Notes: generated by a model not told the origin, from the sequence alone. Shown: positions 34,486-45,461, numbered from the stretch's first letter. The stretch is 64,000 nt of DNA from Hydrogenophaga sp. (GCA_030682835.1 JAUXNG010000007.1:1-64000); one strand, 5' to 3'. Numbers and translations are program-made.

Positions 34486-35724
34486 ATGCCTGTCACGATT
34501 TCCGTTGCCTCACCGGCCCGCCCTCACGCGTCTTTTCGCTTCTCCGCCCTGGGCCTGGGTCTGGTGGTCAGCGCCGTGCTGGCCGCTTGCGGCCCGTCAG
34601 CCCCAGCGCCGGGCGCGGGTGGACCGCCCGGTGGCATGCCGCCGGCCGAGGTGGGCGTGGTCACCGTGACCCCGGGCGACGTGGGCCTGGTGACCGAGCT
34701 GCCCGGCCGGCTGGAAGCCTCGCGCGTGGCGCAGGTGCGGGCCCGTGCGGCCGGTATCCTGCAGCAGCGTTTGTTCCGTGAAGGCAGTGATGTGAAGGCC
34801 GGGCAGGCTCTCTTCCGCATTGACGCAGCCCCGTATGCTGCCGCCCTGCAGAGCGCGCAGGCCGGTCTGGCGCGCGCGCAGGCGAATCTGGGGCAGGCCA
34901 CGGCACTGGCCGAGCGCTACAAGCCGCTTGTGGCGGAAAACGCCATCAGCCAGCAGGAATACGCCAACGCCGTTGCAGCCCAGAAAGCGGCCGAAGCCGA
35001 CGTGGCGGTGGCCCGTGCTGCGGTGCAGACTGCCAGCATCAACGTGAACTACGCCAGCGTGACCGCGCCCATCAGCGGGCGCATCGGCCGCGCGCTGGTG
35101 ACCGAAGGCGCACTGGTGGGGCAGGGCGAGGCCACACAGCTGGCCGTGATCCAGCAGGTGGACCCGATGTACGTGAACTTCACGCAGTCGGCCGCTGAGG
35201 CCATGCGCCTGCAGCGGGCGCTGGCCAGCGGCCAGCTCAAGCAGGCCGGTGCCGGTGCGGCCAGCGTGACGGTGGTGCTGGAAGACGGCACGGAATACGC
35301 CCGCCCGGGCCGCCTGCTGTTTTCCGATCTGAGCGTGGATGCGGCCACCGGTCAGGTGACGCTGCGGGCCGAAGTGCCCAACCCCGGCGGCAGCTTGCTG
35401 CCAGGCCTGTACGTGCGTGTGCGCCTGGAGCAGGCCACGGCCGGCAACGCGCTGACGCTGCCGCAGCAGGCCGTCACCCGCTCGCCGCAGGGCGACTCGG
35501 TGATGGTTGTGTCCAGCGAGGGCAAGGTGTCGCCGCGCCCCGTGAAGGTCGGCGGCCAGCAGGGCGGCCGCTGGGTGATCCTGGAGGGTCTGCAGGCGGG
35601 CGAGCAGGTGATGGTGGACGGCTTTCAGAAGCTGCGCGGTGACGCGCCCGTGAAGGCCGTTCCCTGGACGCCGCCCGGCAGTGCGCCCGCGACCCCCGCA
35701 GCGCCAGCCGCCGCAGCGAAGTAA
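34486..35724 (+). CDS. RND efflux periplasmic adaptor lipoprotein (AcrA/MexA type)
   Basis: A 412-residue membrane fusion protein. The lipoprotein signal ends at VLAACG (lipobox cysteine). The lipoyl/barrel-sandwich halves are RLEASRVAQVRARAAGIL and VNYASVTAPISGRIGRALV, separated by an alpha-hairpin; the beta-barrel and membrane-proximal domains follow. The ATG at 34486 has CAGGAAA upstream. It precedes the pump gene by 11 bases. Confidence 0.94.
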   Translation: MPVTISVASPARPHASFRFSALGLGLVVSAVLAACGPSAPAPGAGGPPGGMPPAEVGVVTVTPGDVGLVTELPGRLEASRVAQVRARAAGILQQRLFREGSDVKAGQALFRIDAAPYAAALQSAQAGLARAQANLGQATALAERYKPLVAENAISQQEYANAVAAQKAAEADVAVARAAVQTASINVNYASVTAPISGRIGRALVTEGALVGQGEATQLAVIQQVDPMYVNFTQSAAEAMRLQRALASGQLKQAGAGAASVTVVLEDGTEYARPGRLLFSDLSVDAATGQVTLRAEVPNPGGSLLPGLYVRVRLEQATAGNALTLPQQAVTRSPQGDSVMVVSSEGKVSPRPVKVGGQQGGRWVILEGLQAGEQVMVDGFQKLRGDAPVKAVPWTPPGSAPATPAAPAAAAK

Positions 35725-35735
35725 GGGGCGCACGC

Positions 35736-38700
35736 ATGGCGAAATTCTTTATCGACCGGCCCATCTTCGCGTGGGTGATCGCGCTCTTCGTGATGGTGCT
35801 GGGCGCGGTGTCCATCACCCAGCTGCCGATTGCCCAGTACCCGCCGGTGGCCCCACCGTCCATCATCATCAACGCCAGCTACCCGGGCGCCTCGGCCAAG
35901 ACCCTGGAAGACAGCGTGCTCTCGGTCATCGAGCAGGAAATGAACGGCTCGCCCGGGCTGATCTACATGGAAGCCGTGGCGCAGGCCAACGGCACCGGCG
36001 CGATCACCCTGAGCTTCGAGCCCGGCACCAACGCCGATCTGGCGCAGGTGGACGTGCAGAACCGGCTGGCCCGCGCCACGCCGCGGCTGCCGGCGGCGGT
36101 GACGCAGCAGGGCGTGCGGGTCGACAAGGCGCGCAACAACTTCCTGCTGTTCGCCATCCTCTCGTCTGACGACCCGGCCTGGGACCCGGTGGCGCTGGGC
36201 GACTACGCCTCGCGCAGCGTGGTGCCCGAATTGCAGCGCCTGCCCGGCGTGGGCCAGGCCCAGCTGTTCGGCACCGAGCGCGCCATGCGGATCTGGATCG
36301 ACCCGGCCAAGCTGCTCGGCTACAACCTCAGCGCGGCCGACGTGAACGCCGCCATCCGGGCGCAGAACGCCCAGGTCTCGGCCGGCGAAATCGGTGCCCT
36401 GCCCAACGTGGCCGGGCAGGGCGTGGCCGCCACCGTGGTGGTGAACGGCCAGCTCGGCACGGTGGAGCAGTTCGGCAACGTGGTGCTGCGCGCCAGCCCC
36501 GACGGTGCCACCGTGCGCCTGAAAGACGTGGCCCGCATCGAACTCGGCGCCCAGGGCTATGCCACCTCGGCCCGCCTGAACGGCAAGCCCTCGACCGGCA
36601 TCGGCGTGCAGCTCTCGCCCAGCGGCAATGCCTTGGCCACCGCCAAAGCGGTGCGCGAGAAGATGGCCGAGCTGGAACGCTTCTTCCCACAGGGCATGAC
36701 CTGGGCCATTCCCTACGACAGCTCGCGCTTTGTGCAGATTTCCATCCAGCAGGTGGCGGTGACGCTGGCCGAAGCGGTGCTGCTGGTGTTCCTGGTGATG
36801 TACCTGTTCTTGCAGAACTTCCGCTACACCATCATCCCCACCATCGTGGTGCCGGTGGCGCTGCTGGGCACCTTTGCCGTGCTGCTGGCGCTGGGTTTTT
36901 CCATCAACGTGCTCACCATGTTCGGCATGGTTCTGGTGATCGGCATTGTGGTGGACGACGCCATCGTCGTGGTCGAGAACGTCGAGCGCATCATGAGCGA
37001 GGAGGGCCTGCCGCCGCTGCAGGCCACGCGCAAGGCCATGGGCCAGATCTCGGGCGCCATCGTCGGCGTGACCGTGGTGCTGATCTCCGTGTTCGTGCCG
37101 CTGGCCTTCTTCAGCGGCTCGGTGGGCAACATCTACCGCCAGTTTGCCGCGGTGATGGGCGTGTCGATCGCCTTCTCGGCCTTCATGGCGCTCTCGCTCA
37201 CGCCCGCGCTGTGTGCGACGCTGCTCAAACCGGTGGAGGCCGGTCACCACCACGAGAAGCGCGGCTTCTTCGGCTGGTTCAACCGGGGCTTTTCGCGCAC
37301 CGCCAAACGCTACGAGAGTGGCGTGGCCAGCCTGCTGCCGCGCGCCGGCCGCACGCTGGTGATCTACGTGGCCATCATCGCGGCGGCCGTGGTGGTCTAC
37401 ATGCGCCTGCCCACTTCCTTCCTGCCCGGCGAAGACCAGGGCACCATGCTGGTGAACGTGCAGCTGCCCCCGGGCGCCACCTACGAGCGCACGCTCGACG
37501 TGATGCAGCAGGTGGAAGGCTTCATGCTGAAGCAGCCCGAGGTGCAGAGCATGGTCGCCGTGCTGGGCTTCAGCTTCTCCGGCCAGGGGCAGAACGCCGC
37601 GCTGGCCTTCGTGACGCTGAAGGACTGGTCCGAACGCAAGGGCGCGGGCAGCTCGGCCGAGGCGCTGGCGGGCCGCGCGTTCGGCGGGCTATCGGGCATC
37701 CGCGACGCGTTCATCTTCCCCTTGAGCCCGCCGCCGATTCCCGAACTCGGGTCTTCGTCCGGCTTCAGCTTCCGCCTGCAGGACCGTGCCGGCCTCGGTC
37801 GCGATGCACTGCTGGCCGCGCGCGGTCAGCTGCTCGGCATGGCCGCGCAGAGCCCGGTGCTGACCGGGGTGCGCCCGGAAGGCCTGGAAGACGCGCCACA
37901 GGTGCAGCTCGACATTGACCGGGACAAGGCCAACGCGCTGGGCGTGGGCTTCGACGCCATCAGCAGCGCCATCGGTACCGCGCTGGGTTCCAGCTACGTG
38001 AACGACTTCCCGAACGCCGGGCGCCTGCAGCGCGTGGTGGTGCAGGCCGACGCGCCCGCCCGCATGCAGCCCGACGACCTGCTGCGCCTGAACGTGCTCA
38101 ACAACCGCGGACAGGCGGTGCCGCTGTCGGCCTTCGCCAGCACCCAGTGGGTCAGTGGTCCGATGCAGACCGTGCGCTACAACGGCTACCCGTCCATGCG
38201 CATCAGCGGCAGTGCCGCGCCCGGCAGGAGCACGGGCGAGGCCATGGCCGAAATGGAGCGCTTCGCCAGCCAGCTGCCGCAGGGGTTTGGCTTTGAGTGG
38301 ACCGGCCAGTCGCGCGAGGAAAAGCTCGCCGGGGCGCAGGCCATCATCCTGTACAGCTTCGCCATCCTGGCGGTGTTCCTGTGCCTGGCCGCGCTCTACG
38401 AGAGCTGGACCATTCCACTTGCGGTGGTGATGGTGGTGCCGCTGGGTGTGCTCGGCGTGCTGCTGGCGACCCTGCTGCGCGGGTACTCGAACGACGTGTA
38501 CTTCCAGGTCGGGCTGATCACCATCATCGGCCTCTCGGCGAAGAACGCGATCCTGATCATCGAGTTCGCGAAAGACCTGCAGGCGCAGGGCAAGAGCGTG
38601 ATCGAGGCTGCGCTGGCGGCCGCCCATCTGCGCTTTCGCCCCATCGTCATGACCTCCATGGCCTTCACGCTGGGTGTGCTGCCACTGGCCCTGGCCAGTG

Positions 38701-38894
38701 GCGCCGGCTCGGCCAGCCAGCGCGCCATCGGCACCGGCGTGATCGGCGGCATGCTCACCGGCACCGTGCTGGCGGTGGTGTTTGTGCCCATCTTCTTCGT
38801 GGTGGTGCGCACGCTGTTCAAGGACAGCGAGCGGCAGCACCGCGTGCATGCCGAACAGGCCGCCCACATGGGAGTGCACAGCAATGACCGTTAA
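35736..38894 (+). CDS. RND efflux inner-membrane transporter, HAE1 family (AcrB/MexB type)
   Basis: A 1052-residue proton-driven multidrug pump. It begins MAKFFIDRPIFAWVIALFVM. The helix-4 proton-relay pair is in GIVVDDAIVVVENVERIM; porter-domain repeats and the second membrane block (VGLITIIGLSAKNAILIIEF, with the relay Lys) complete the protein. Length and motifs are standard. It lies between adaptor and outer-membrane genes; its stop overlaps the outer-membrane gene by 11 bases. Confidence 0.96.
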   Translation: MAKFFIDRPIFAWVIALFVMVLGAVSITQLPIAQYPPVAPPSIIINASYPGASAKTLEDSVLSVIEQEMNGSPGLIYMEAVAQANGTGAITLSFEPGTNADLAQVDVQNRLARATPRLPAAVTQQGVRVDKARNNFLLFAILSSDDPAWDPVALGDYASRSVVPELQRLPGVGQAQLFGTERAMRIWIDPAKLLGYNLSAADVNAAIRAQNAQVSAGEIGALPNVAGQGVAATVVVNGQLGTVEQFGNVVLRASPDGATVRLKDVARIELGAQGYATSARLNGKPSTGIGVQLSPSGNALATAKAVREKMAELERFFPQGMTWAIPYDSSRFVQISIQQVAVTLAEAVLLVFLVMYLFLQNFRYTIIPTIVVPVALLGTFAVLLALGFSINVLTMFGMVLVIGIVVDDAIVVVENVERIMSEEGLPPLQATRKAMGQISGAIVGVTVVLISVFVPLAFFSGSVGNIYRQFAAVMGVSIAFSAFMALSLTPALCATLLKPVEAGHHHEKRGFFGWFNRGFSRTAKRYESGVASLLPRAGRTLVIYVAIIAAAVVVYMRLPTSFLPGEDQGTMLVNVQLPPGATYERTLDVMQQVEGFMLKQPEVQSMVAVLGFSFSGQGQNAALAFVTLKDWSERKGAGSSAEALAGRAFGGLSGIRDAFIFPLSPPPIPELGSSSGFSFRLQDRAGLGRDALLAARGQLLGMAAQSPVLTGVRPEGLEDAPQVQLDIDRDKANALGVGFDAISSAIGTALGSSYVNDFPNAGRLQRVVVQADAPARMQPDDLLRLNVLNNRGQAVPLSAFASTQWVSGPMQTVRYNGYPSMRISGSAAPGRSTGEAMAEMERFASQLPQGFGFEWTGQSREEKLAGAQAIILYSFAILAVFLCLAALYESWTIPLAVVMVVPLGVLGVLLATLLRGYSNDVYFQVGLITIIGLSAKNAILIIEFAKDLQAQGKSVIEAALAAAHLRFRPIVMTSMAFTLGVLPLALASGAGSASQRAIGTGVIGGMLTGTVLAVVFVPIFFVVVRTLFKDSERQHRVHAEQAAHMGVHSNDR

Positions 38895-40302
38895 ACCCTT
38901 CTTCGCGCGCCCGCTGCTGGGCGCCCTGGCCGCGTCCGTGCTGGCCGGCTGTTCCATGATTCCGGCCTACGAGCGCCCGGCGGCGCCGGTGGCCGGCGAC
39001 TGGCCCACGGGCCCGGTGTCGGCGTCGGCGACCGCCACGGCCACCGTGGCGGCGGCCGATCTTCGCTGGGCCGACTTCGTGGGCGACGCGCGTTTGCGCG
39101 AGCTGATCTCGCTGGCGCTGCAGAACAACCGCGACCTGCGCATCGCCACGCTCAACATCGAGCAGGTGCGGGCCCAATACCAGATCCGCCAGGCCGACCA
39201 GCTGCCCACCCTGAGCGCGGCGGCCGCGGGTAACCGCCAGCCGGCCAGCGGTGGCGGCATCAGCAGCAGCTACAGCGTGGGCCTGGCCATGAGCAGCTGG
39301 GAGATCGATTTCTTCGGCCGCATTGCCAGCCTGAAGGAAGCGGCGCTGGCACAGTACCTGGCCAGCGAAGAAGCGCGTCACGCGGCGCAGACCAGCCTGG
39401 TGGCCGCGGTGGCCAGCACCTGGCTAAGCCTGCAGGCGAACGACGAATTGCTGGCGATCACGCAGCGCACCCAGCTCACCCGCCAGGATTCGTTGCGGCT
39501 GACGCGCCTGCGCTTCGACAATGGCGTGTCGTCGGCGCTGGACCTGCGCCAGGCTGAGTCACTGGCCGCTGCCGCGCAGGTGGCGCTGGCACAGCAGCAG
39601 CGCCAGCGCGCGCTCGATCTGAACGCCCTCACGCTGCTGGTGGGGCAAGCGCTGCCGACGGCCCTGGTGGCCCCGCGGGCCGATGCCGAAGGGCGCATGG
39701 CGCAGGCGCTGTTTAGCGACCTGCCGGCCGGCCTGCCGTCGGACCTGCTTACGCGCCGGGCCGACATTCGCCAGGCCGAGCAGCAACTCATCGCCGCCAA
39801 CGCCAACATTGGCGCGGCGCGGGCGGCCTTCTTCCCGCGCATATCGCTCACCGCCAGCGTGGGAACGGCCAGCAGCGATCTCTCGAACCTGTTCCTGAGC
39901 GGTTCCTGGGGCTTCACGCTGGCGCCGCAGGCACTGCTGCCCATCTTCGATGCCGGGCGAAACCGCGCCGGGCTGGACAGCGCACAGGTCACCCGCTCGG
40001 TGGCGGTGGCGCAGTACGAAAAAGCCATCCAGACCGCTTTCCGCGAAGTGGCCGATGCCCTGGCCGGGCGTGCCACGCTGGGCGAGCAGCTGCAGGCGCA
40101 GGAAGCGCAGGCGGCCGCCGAGGCCGAGCGTTTCCATCTCGCCGAGCTGCGCTACCGCAACGGCATCGCCAGTTTCCTGGACGTGCTGGACGCGCAGCGC
40201 TCGCTGTTCGCCACGCAGCAGGCGCTCACGCAGACGCGTCTGGCGCGCCAGCAGAACCAGGTGGCGCTCTACAAGGCGCTGGGCGGCGGCTGGGGCGAGT
40301 AG
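38884..40302 (+). CDS. RND efflux outer-membrane lipoprotein (OprM/NodT family)
   Basis: A 472-residue TolC-like channel. The lipobox is VLAGCS in the signal sequence; the two OEP repeats include LRELISLALQNNRDLRIATL and RRADIRQAEQQLIAANANIG. The ATG at 38884 lies inside the end of the pump gene, implying coupling. Completes a tripartite efflux system whose substrates cannot be read from sequence. Confidence 0.95.
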   Translation: MTVKPFFARPLLGALAASVLAGCSMIPAYERPAAPVAGDWPTGPVSASATATATVAAADLRWADFVGDARLRELISLALQNNRDLRIATLNIEQVRAQYQIRQADQLPTLSAAAAGNRQPASGGGISSSYSVGLAMSSWEIDFFGRIASLKEAALAQYLASEEARHAAQTSLVAAVASTWLSLQANDELLAITQRTQLTRQDSLRLTRLRFDNGVSSALDLRQAESLAAAAQVALAQQQRQRALDLNALTLLVGQALPTALVAPRADAEGRMAQALFSDLPAGLPSDLLTRRADIRQAEQQLIAANANIGAARAAFFPRISLTASVGTASSDLSNLFLSGSWGFTLAPQALLPIFDAGRNRAGLDSAQVTRSVAVAQYEKAIQTAFREVADALAGRATLGEQLQAQEAQAAAEAERFHLAELRYRNGIASFLDVLDAQRSLFATQQALTQTRLARQQNQVALYKALGGGWGE

Positions 40303-40344
40303 CGTGTGATCACGGGGCCGCCAGCCCAGGCAGGGGTCCCCCGT

Positions 40345-41220
40345 TCAGCAGCTCACGGGCAGGTCGTAGACCTTGACGATGGCGTCCCAGGCGCTCTGCG
40401 GGTCGTCTACGTAGACGAAGAGGTCCAGGTCTTCGGGGGAGATGGTGCCTTCCTCGACCAGCACGTCCAGGTTGATCAGGCGCTTCCAGTAGTCGGAGCC
40501 AAACAGCACGATCGGCACCGGCTTGGACTTCTTGCACTGCACCAGCGTGATCACCTCGAACAGCTCGTCCAGCGTGCCGAACCCGCCCGGGAACGCCACC
40601 AATGCCTTGGCGCGCATCATGAAATGCATCTTGCGCAGCGCGAAGTAGTGGAACTTGAAGCTCAGCTCGGGCGAGATGAACCGGTTGCCCGACTGTTCGT
40701 GCGGCAGCGCGATGTTCAGGCCCACGTTGAGCGCGCCTTCGTCGTGCGCGCCGCGGTTGGCCGCTTCCATGATGCCCGGGCCACCGCCGGTGCAGATGAA
40801 CAGCTGGTCTTCATTGGGGCAGGTCGCGCTGTAGCGCGCCACGATGCGGCCGAACTCGCGCGCATGGTCGTAGTAGGGCGCGTTGCGCACCAGCGCCTTC
40901 GCCCGGGCAATCGCGCCCGGGTTGCCGCCGGCTTCGGCCAGCGCCAGCAGTTCCTGGGCCTCGGCTGCTTCACGAAAGCGCGCGCTGCCGAACACCACCA
41001 CGGTGTTTTCAATGCCCAGTTCGCGCTGCGCGAGGTCGGGCTTGAGCATTTCGAGCTGCAGGCGGATGCCGCGCGTCTCGCGTCGCAGCAGGAACTCGGG
41101 GTCGGCAAAGGCCAGGCGGTAGGCGTCGGCCTGCAGCGGGTAGCCCTCGTTGGAATGCAGCTGCAGTTCGGCCCAGGCGTCTGCCAGTCGCCGTTCGTTG
41201 ATGTCTTGGGTTTTTTCCAT
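40345..41220 (-). CDS. LOG-family protein (TIGR00730-like Rossmann fold)
   Basis: A 291-residue protein with the LOG signatures GGGPGIMEAANRGA and PGGFGTLDELFE, which form the nucleotide-binding and catalytic site in lysine-decarboxylase-like / cytokinin-riboside-monophosphate phosphoribohydrolases. It has an N-terminal extension of about 70 residues relative to short LOG proteins. Predicted to cleave the N-glycosidic bond of a purine nucleoside monophosphate, but the bacterial role is unclear. Convergent with the RND genes. Confidence 0.9.
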   Translation of the reverse strand: MEKTQDINERRLADAWAELQLHSNEGYPLQADAYRLAFADPEFLLRRETRGIRLQLEMLKPDLAQRELGIENTVVVFGSARFREAAEAQELLALAEAGGNPGAIARAKALVRNAPYYDHAREFGRIVARYSATCPNEDQLFICTGGGPGIMEAANRGAHDEGALNVGLNIALPHEQSGNRFISPELSFKFHYFALRKMHFMMRAKALVAFPGGFGTLDELFEVITLVQCKKSKPVPIVLFGSDYWKRLINLDVLVEEGTISPEDLDLFVYVDDPQSAWDAIVKVYDLPVSC

Positions 41221-41338
41221 GGGATGTCTTGTAGGGGAACGGTCTGCCCGAAAGCGTGGAGGCCATTGTGCCGGGTCTGATTGAAACGAAAGGTGTCATG
41301 CAGCGCAAAGCCCACCCGTGCCGTGCAGCGCGACCATG

Positions 41339-41362
41339 AAAAAAGGCTCCCGCAGGAGCCTT
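41339..41362 (-). terminator. Terminator of efp
   Basis: On the minus strand AAGGCTCC pairs with GGAGCCTT around TGCG and runs into a T-run. It lies about 32 bases behind the efp stop. Confidence 0.9.
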
Positions 41363-41393
41363 CGTTCAGCAGGGGCGCGAGCGACCCGGTCGA

Positions 41394-41948
41394 TCAGACG
41401 CGGCGGCGGTACTCGCCAGTGCGGGTGTCGATCTCGATCTTGTCGTCCTGGGCCACGAACAGCGGCACCGACACTTCGAAGCCGGTGGCGATCTTGGCCG
41501 GCTTGAGCACTTTGCCCGAGGTGTCGCCCTTGACGGCGGGTTCGGTCCAGGTGATCACGCGCTCGACGCTGGTGGGCAGTTCGACCGAGATGGCCTTGCC
41601 GTCGTAGAACACCACTTCAACGGTCATGCCGTCTTCAAGGTAGTTCAGGGCGTCGCCCATGTTCTCGGCTTCGACTTCGTACTGGTTGAAGTCGGCGTCC
41701 ATGCACACATACATCGGGTCGGCGAAGTAGGAGTAGGTGCACTCCTTCTTGTCCAGAATGATCTGGTCCATCTTGTCGTCGGCGCGGCAGACCACTTCGG
41801 TGGCCATGTTGTTCAGCAGGGCCTTGAGCTTCAGGCGCACGGTGGCAGCACCGCGGCCGCCACGGGCGTATTCGGTCTTCAGGACGATCATCGGGTCCTT
41901 GCCGTGCATGATGACGTTGCCGGCGCGGAGTTCTTGAGCGATTTTCAT
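41394..41948 (-). CDS. efp: Translation elongation factor P (arginine-type)
   Basis: EF-P relieves ribosome stalling at polyproline stretches. The 184-residue protein has the KOW-like domain I and two OB domains ([31 protein letters not shown] at the end). The loop that carries lysine in E. coli reads [12 protein letters not shown], placing Arg32 at the tip, the type modified by rhamnose. The rhamnosyltransferase gene earP lies just upstream on the same strand, which supports this. Confidence 0.97.
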   Translation of the reverse strand: MKIAQELRAGNVIMHGKDPMIVLKTEYARGGRGAATVRLKLKALLNNMATEVVCRADDKMDQIILDKKECTYSYFADPMYVCMDADFNQYEVEAENMGDALNYLEDGMTVEVVFYDGKAISVELPTSVERVITWTEPAVKGDTSGKVLKPAKIATGFEVSVPLFVAQDDKIEIDTRTGEYRRRV

Positions 41949-42102
41949 AGGTGTTCCATCGGTTGGGCCGCGTGTTCCGGACGAGGGGCTGAACACCCCG
42001 GGAACTGTGCTGATGAGGCTGCGATCTGTGCGGCTAGGCAGATGGCTGGCAGGAGCGACCGCTGGCGCACAGGCCGCGCGGTTTTCCGCAAAGCCTCAGA
42101 TT

Positions 42103-43299
42103 TTATCGCTTTTCACCGACGAAGCCGAGCAGCTGCGTCACCAGGTCGGGCTGCGCCAGCAGCCGCTCGCGCGCGGCCTGTGCGCAGGCCCGCCAGCTGT
42201 CCACCACCGCCCAGCCGGGCCAGCCGCCACCAGCCGACCCGATGCCGTTCCACGCCAGGTGGAAGGACCGCAGCGAAGGCGGCGCCTGCAGCCAGTCTAG
42301 GAAGGCATGCAGCTTGGCGTGGTGCGCGTTGTCGTGCTGCGGGTAGATGTGCCACACGAAGGGCTGGCCGGCCCACAGCGCGCGCACCAGCGAGTCTTCG
42401 CCGCGCACGAAGTTGAGGTCACAGGCCCAGAGCAGGTGGTCGAAATCCCGCTGTGGCAGGCGCGGCAGCGGGTGCAGGCGGCACTGCTGCGCGGGCGTAT
42501 CGTGGGCGATGGCAGGCCAGCCAGGCAGGGCTGCGGCCACGGCCTCGGCCGCCCGGCCGTGGGTGACGAACCAGTCGCTCGCCACCGTGTCCAGCCCCGC
42601 GCCCTGGAGCACCGCGGCCAGTGCCGAGGGTTCGTAGCAGAACAGGCTGGCACGGCGAGGCCGTTCAGGCTGGCGGTGAGGGGTCGCCAGACCTTTCGCG
42701 GCAAGCCACTGAGAGGCGTCGAAGGCGGCCTGCCGCGGCAACAGGTCGGGCTCGCGCAGCAGGCCGCCGGTGCGCCCGGTAAACCCCGGGTAGAAATACC
42801 AGCGGGTGAGACCGCGGGCCGGACCGCTCATCAGCGGCGAGGGCAGGGTGTGCGAGCGTTCGACATAACTTTCGGCGCTGAGGTACTCCAGGTTGATCCA
42901 CAGCGGTGCTGTGCCACCTGCGGCCACCCGCTCGCCCAGCGCCTGCACGCAGGTGGCGTCGGCTTCGCAGCCGAAAGCTTCGACCCACACGTCGGCACTG
43001 GCCACCCCGGCGGTCAGGTCGGTCGGGGACCGATCCGCGGTCCAGTGGTGCACCTGCACCCGGGGGATGCGGCCCTCCAGCGCGCCGGGCGCCATCCAGG
43101 CCAGCGCCCCGGGCTGGTCGATCCACAGCTGCAGCCGGTGGCCGCGGGCGGCCAGGTCGGCGCACAGGCGCCAGCACACGCCGATGTCGCCCAGGTTGTC
43201 GACCACCCGGCAGAACACCACCCAGCGCAGCGGGGCGCTGGGAGCTTCAGGCGTGTCGGCCGGGGTGTCTGGAATGGGCGTGGCGGCAAGAGGGTCCAT
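42103..43299 (-). CDS. earP: EF-P arginine rhamnosyltransferase EarP
   Basis: Transfers rhamnose from dTDP-rhamnose to Arg32 of EF-P. The 398-residue protein has a GT-B-like layout: [20 protein letters not shown] near the N-terminus with the conserved Asp, [20 protein letters not shown], and [20 protein letters not shown] near the C-terminus, all matching the DUF2331/EarP family. The ATG at 43299 was chosen over an upstream in-frame start because it leaves a short Pro-rich leader. efp lies 154 bases downstream, so the modifier and its target are genetically linked. Confidence 0.95.
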   Translation of the reverse strand: MDPLAATPIPDTPADTPEAPSAPLRWVVFCRVVDNLGDIGVCWRLCADLAARGHRLQLWIDQPGALAWMAPGALEGRIPRVQVHHWTADRSPTDLTAGVASADVWVEAFGCEADATCVQALGERVAAGGTAPLWINLEYLSAESYVERSHTLPSPLMSGPARGLTRWYFYPGFTGRTGGLLREPDLLPRQAAFDASQWLAAKGLATPHRQPERPRRASLFCYEPSALAAVLQGAGLDTVASDWFVTHGRAAEAVAAALPGWPAIAHDTPAQQCRLHPLPRLPQRDFDHLLWACDLNFVRGEDSLVRALWAGQPFVWHIYPQHDNAHHAKLHAFLDWLQAPPSLRSFHLAWNGIGSAGGGWPGWAVVDSWRACAQAARERLLAQPDLVTQLLGFVGEKR

Positions 43300-43349
43300 G
43301 CCCGCGATCTTGCCGCATCCAGCCCGGCCAGCGTTCACAATACCGGCCC

Positions 43350-45461
43350 ATGTCCGATGTGCATTCCGATCAACTGCTGAGCGAAGTCGCGGCCCTGCCG
43401 GGCCTGCCCGGCGTGTACCGCTATTTCGACGCGCAGGGCCAGCTGCTCTACGTGGGCAAGGCGCGCAACCTTAAGAAGCGCGTGAGCAGCTACTTCCAGA
43501 AAAGCCACGACGGCACGCGCATCGGCCACATGATCAGCAAGATCGCGCGCATGGAAACCACGGTGGTGCGTTCCGAGGCTGAGGCTCTGCTGCTGGAAAA
43601 CAACCTCATCAAGGCGCTGAATCCCCGGTTCAACATCCTGTTCCGGGACGACAAGAGCTACCCCTACCTGAAGATCACCGGCACCCGCGAGACCTTCCGC
43701 ACCGCCGGGCGCCTGCCCGTGCCCTCGCTCGCGTTCCCGCGCATGGCCTATTACCGCGGTGCGGTGGACCGGCGGCACAGCTACTACGGGCCTTACCCGA
43801 GCGCCTGGGCAGTGAAGGAGTCGATCACGCTGCTGCAGAAGGTGTTTCGCCTGCGCACCTGCGAAGACACCGTGTTCGCCAACCGCATGCGGCCCTGCCT
43901 GCTGTACCAGATCAAGCGCTGCAGCGGCCCCTGCGTGGACCTGATCGAGATGGAGGACTACGCGCGCGACGTGCAGGATGCCGAGCGCTTCCTGCGCGGC
44001 GAGACCCAGGCGGTCCTGGATGCGCTGGAGGCGCGCATGATGGCGCACGCCGAGAAGCTCGAATTCGAGCAGGCGGCCGAGCTGCGTAACCAGATGAGCG
44101 CGCTATCGCGCGTGCTGCACCAGCAGAGCATGGACAACCTGTCCGACAAGGACGTGGACGTGCTGGCGGTGAAGGTGCAGGGCGGTCGTGCCTGCGTCAA
44201 CCTGGCCATGATCCGTGGCGGGCGCCACCTGGGCGACCGGCCGTATTTCCCCGCCCATGTGGACGACGCCACCCAGATCGACAAGCTCCTGGAGCAGGAC
44301 GCGGGCGACGAAGGCGCCACCCAGCAGGACCCGGTCGAACGCGTGGCGGTCAAGGTGCTGGAGGCCTTCATTGCCCAGCACTACCTGGGCACAGCCATGC
44401 CGCACACCCTGGTCACCAGCCACCCGGTGGGCAAGCCATTGCTGGAGGCGCTGTCGGAGCAGACCGGTGCGCGCGTGAACGCGGTGCACAACCCGCGTGA
44501 ACACCGCCGTGCCTGGCTCGACATGGCCCAGACCAATGCGAGCATTGCGCTGGCGCGGCTGCTGTCCGAAGAGGGTTCTCAGCAGGCCCGCACGCGTGCC
44601 CTGGCCGACGCGCTGGAGCTGCCCGATGACGACCTGGAGAGCCTGCGCATCGAGTGCTTCGACATTTCGCACACGGCGGGCGAGTCCACGCAGGCCTCGT
44701 GCGTGGTGTTCGAGGCGCACAAGATGCAGAACAGCCAGTACCGCCGCTACAACATCGAGGGCATCACGCCGGGCGACGACTACGCGGCCATGCGGCAGGT
44801 GCTGCTGCGCCGCTACGGGCGCATCGCCGAGGCGCTGCGGGCCGAGACGCTCGCGGTTTCTGCGGACCCTGTGCCGCCGCTGTCGCCTTCGGTCGAAGCA
44901 GGTCCAGACGCATTGCCCACGTCGATGGAACAGGCGGTGGAGCATGCACAGCAGGAAGCGGCTGCGGCAGAGCCCGCCGGCGACCTGACCACGGTGGCCC
45001 CCGCCGGGCCGCGCATGCCCGACCTGGTGCTGATCGACGGCGGCAAGGGCCAGGTGAGCATGGCGCGTGAGGTGTTCGAGGAACTGGGCCTGGACCTCTC
45101 GCTCATCGTCGGCGTGGAAAAAGGCGAGGGCCGCAAGGTGGGTCTGGAAGAACTGGTGTTCGCCGACGGCCGCCCCAAGGTCTACCTGGGCCACGACTCG
45201 GCCGCGCTCATGCTGGTGGCGCAGATCCGCGACGAGGCGCACCGCTTTGCCATCACCGGCATGCGGGCCCAGCGCGCGCGCGTGCGCACCGGCGGCAGCC
45301 GGCTGGAAGACATTCCGGGTGTGGGTCCGAAGAAGCGCGCGCGCCTGCTGCAGCGCTTTGGCGGCGTGCGCGGCGTGGCAGCGGCCAGCGTGGACGATCT
45401 GTGCACGGTCGAGGGCATTTCGGCCGACCTGGCTGACGCGATCTACCGGGCGCTGCATTGA
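43350..45461 (+). CDS. uvrC: Excinuclease ABC subunit C
   Basis: Makes both incisions in nucleotide excision repair. The 703-residue protein exceeds the usual roughly 610. Order: GIY-YIG domain ([20 protein letters not shown]), UVR motif ([19 protein letters not shown]), RNase-H-like domain ([29 protein letters not shown]) and the C-terminal helix-hairpin-helix ([18 protein letters not shown]). About 55-60 extra Ala/Pro/Glu-rich residues (44838-45014) interrupt the RNase-H-like domain before VLIDGGKG. The ATG at 43350 is the first start consistent with the domain. Confidence 0.97.
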   Translation: MSDVHSDQLLSEVAALPGLPGVYRYFDAQGQLLYVGKARNLKKRVSSYFQKSHDGTRIGHMISKIARMETTVVRSEAEALLLENNLIKALNPRFNILFRDDKSYPYLKITGTRETFRTAGRLPVPSLAFPRMAYYRGAVDRRHSYYGPYPSAWAVKESITLLQKVFRLRTCEDTVFANRMRPCLLYQIKRCSGPCVDLIEMEDYARDVQDAERFLRGETQAVLDALEARMMAHAEKLEFEQAAELRNQMSALSRVLHQQSMDNLSDKDVDVLAVKVQGGRACVNLAMIRGGRHLGDRPYFPAHVDDATQIDKLLEQDAGDEGATQQDPVERVAVKVLEAFIAQHYLGTAMPHTLVTSHPVGKPLLEALSEQTGARVNAVHNPREHRRAWLDMAQTNASIALARLLSEEGSQQARTRALADALELPDDDLESLRIECFDISHTAGESTQASCVVFEAHKMQNSQYRRYNIEGITPGDDYAAMRQVLLRRYGRIAEALRAETLAVSADPVPPLSPSVEAGPDALPTSMEQAVEHAQQEAAAAEPAGDLTTVAPAGPRMPDLVLIDGGKGQVSMAREVFEELGLDLSLIVGVEKGEGRKVGLEELVFADGRPKVYLGHDSAALMLVAQIRDEAHRFAITGMRAQRARVRTGGSRLEDIPGVGPKKRARLLQRFGGVRGVAAASVDDLCTVEGISADLADAIYRALH

